Shown one piece after another: positions 14,295-14,489 of a stretch of 14,489 nt of DNA (position 1 is its first letter; every line of letters begins with the position of its first letter). The translations under genes were made by a program, and so were the position numbers. The DNA lies in contig DNJM01000004.1 in assembly GCA_003489085.1 (NCBI GenBank), forward strand, positions 1 to 14,489. Reading direction: 5' to 3'. Source of the stretch: Lachnospiraceae bacterium (GTDB lineage Bacteria > Bacillota > Clostridia > Lachnospirales > Lachnospiraceae). The notes under the pieces were generated by a model. The model saw only the letters and a list, made by a program, of their open reading frames with translations, searched no databases and was not told the DNA's origin.

Positions 14295-14489
14295 ATGAAA
14301 GAAAAGCAGAAGAAAAAATCTTATGAAATCGATATGTGTCATGGGCCGCTGCTCGGAAAAATTCTGCTGTTTTCCGTTCCGCTGATGCTGTCGGGAATTT
14401 TGCAGCTGCTGTTCAACGCGGCGGATGTGGTAGTGGTCGGCCGGTTCGCAGGGAGCCAGTCTCTGGCGGCAGTAGGCTCCACCGGTTCC
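14295..14489 (+). CDS. MATE-family efflux transporter, N-terminal part
   Basis: The first 65 codons are visible before the window ends. The translated start MKEKQKKKSYEIDMCHGPLL, then a first membrane segment (KILLFSVPLMLSGILQLLFN) and ADVVVVGRFAGSQSLAAVGS, is the standard opening of multidrug and toxin extrusion transporters, which export organic cations or other compounds using an ion gradient. No ribosome binding site precedes the ATG at 14295. An in-frame ATG at 14280 has AGGG 8 nt upstream but lies only about 6 nt after the predicted start of transcription, so the true start is uncertain by five codons. It is divergent from the EamA gene. Confidence 0.92.
   Translation, partial: MKEKQKKKSYEIDMCHGPLLGKILLFSVPLMLSGILQLLFNAADVVVVGRFAGSQSLAAVGSTGS

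Overview
The window looks like ordinary chromosome from a low-to-mid GC anaerobic Firmicute, most likely a Clostridia/Lachnospiraceae gut bacterium. The reasons are the gene content (a stand-alone LytTR regulator paired with a LiaF-like membrane protein, a HelD-type ATPase, an ABC-class P-loop ATPase of the PF09818 type, a bleomycin-hydrolase-like PepC), strong AGGAGG-type ribosome binding sites and clear TTGACA/TATAAT promoters. I see no mobile element, CRISPR array, rRNA or tRNA, and no prophage or defence island. Thirteen protein genes are supported; the first and last run off the window edges. Eleven are on the minus strand.

Layout from left to right. (1) The 5' end of ilvN (acetolactate synthase regulatory subunit, minus) has its own near-consensus promoter, whose 17-bp spacer is filled by a perfect 18-bp palindrome; a second related site lies 30 bp downstream. 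(2) helD (minus) is an RNA-polymerase-recycling helicase-like ATPase. A promoter inside the apparent 5' end of its reading frame argues for a start 90 bases downstream of the longest possible one. (3) A strong hairpin terminator closes a minus-strand group read from right to left: maf (nucleotide pyrophosphatase), an ABC-F ATPase, a stand-alone LytTR regulator and a LiaF-like membrane protein. The last two overlap by one base and have a 21-bp-period direct repeat upstream that fits a LytTR site. (4) A monocistronic plus-strand gene encodes a PF09818-type ATPase of unknown function and is divergent from maf. It converges on (5) a minus-strand group read from right to left: EamA transporter, CDF metal exporter, ArsC/Spx-family thioredoxin-fold protein, ftsH and pepC, ended by a strong terminator at about 8.2 kb. 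ftsH has its own near-consensus promoter. (6) The right edge holds the first 65 codons of a plus-strand MATE transporter, divergent from the EamA gene.

The genes divide into small housekeeping and stress units: amino-acid synthesis, transcription and translation recovery (HelD, ABC-F), nucleotide sanitation (Maf), envelope response (LytTR/LiaF), metal and metabolite export (CDF, EamA, MATE) and proteolysis (FtsH, PepC). I did not find a convincing wholly new system. The most informative signals are regulatory: the palindromic operator at ilvN, the LytTR-type repeats, the in-frame leader ORF ahead of the EamA gene, and the HelD start problem. The PF09818 ATPase is the main gene with an unknown role.
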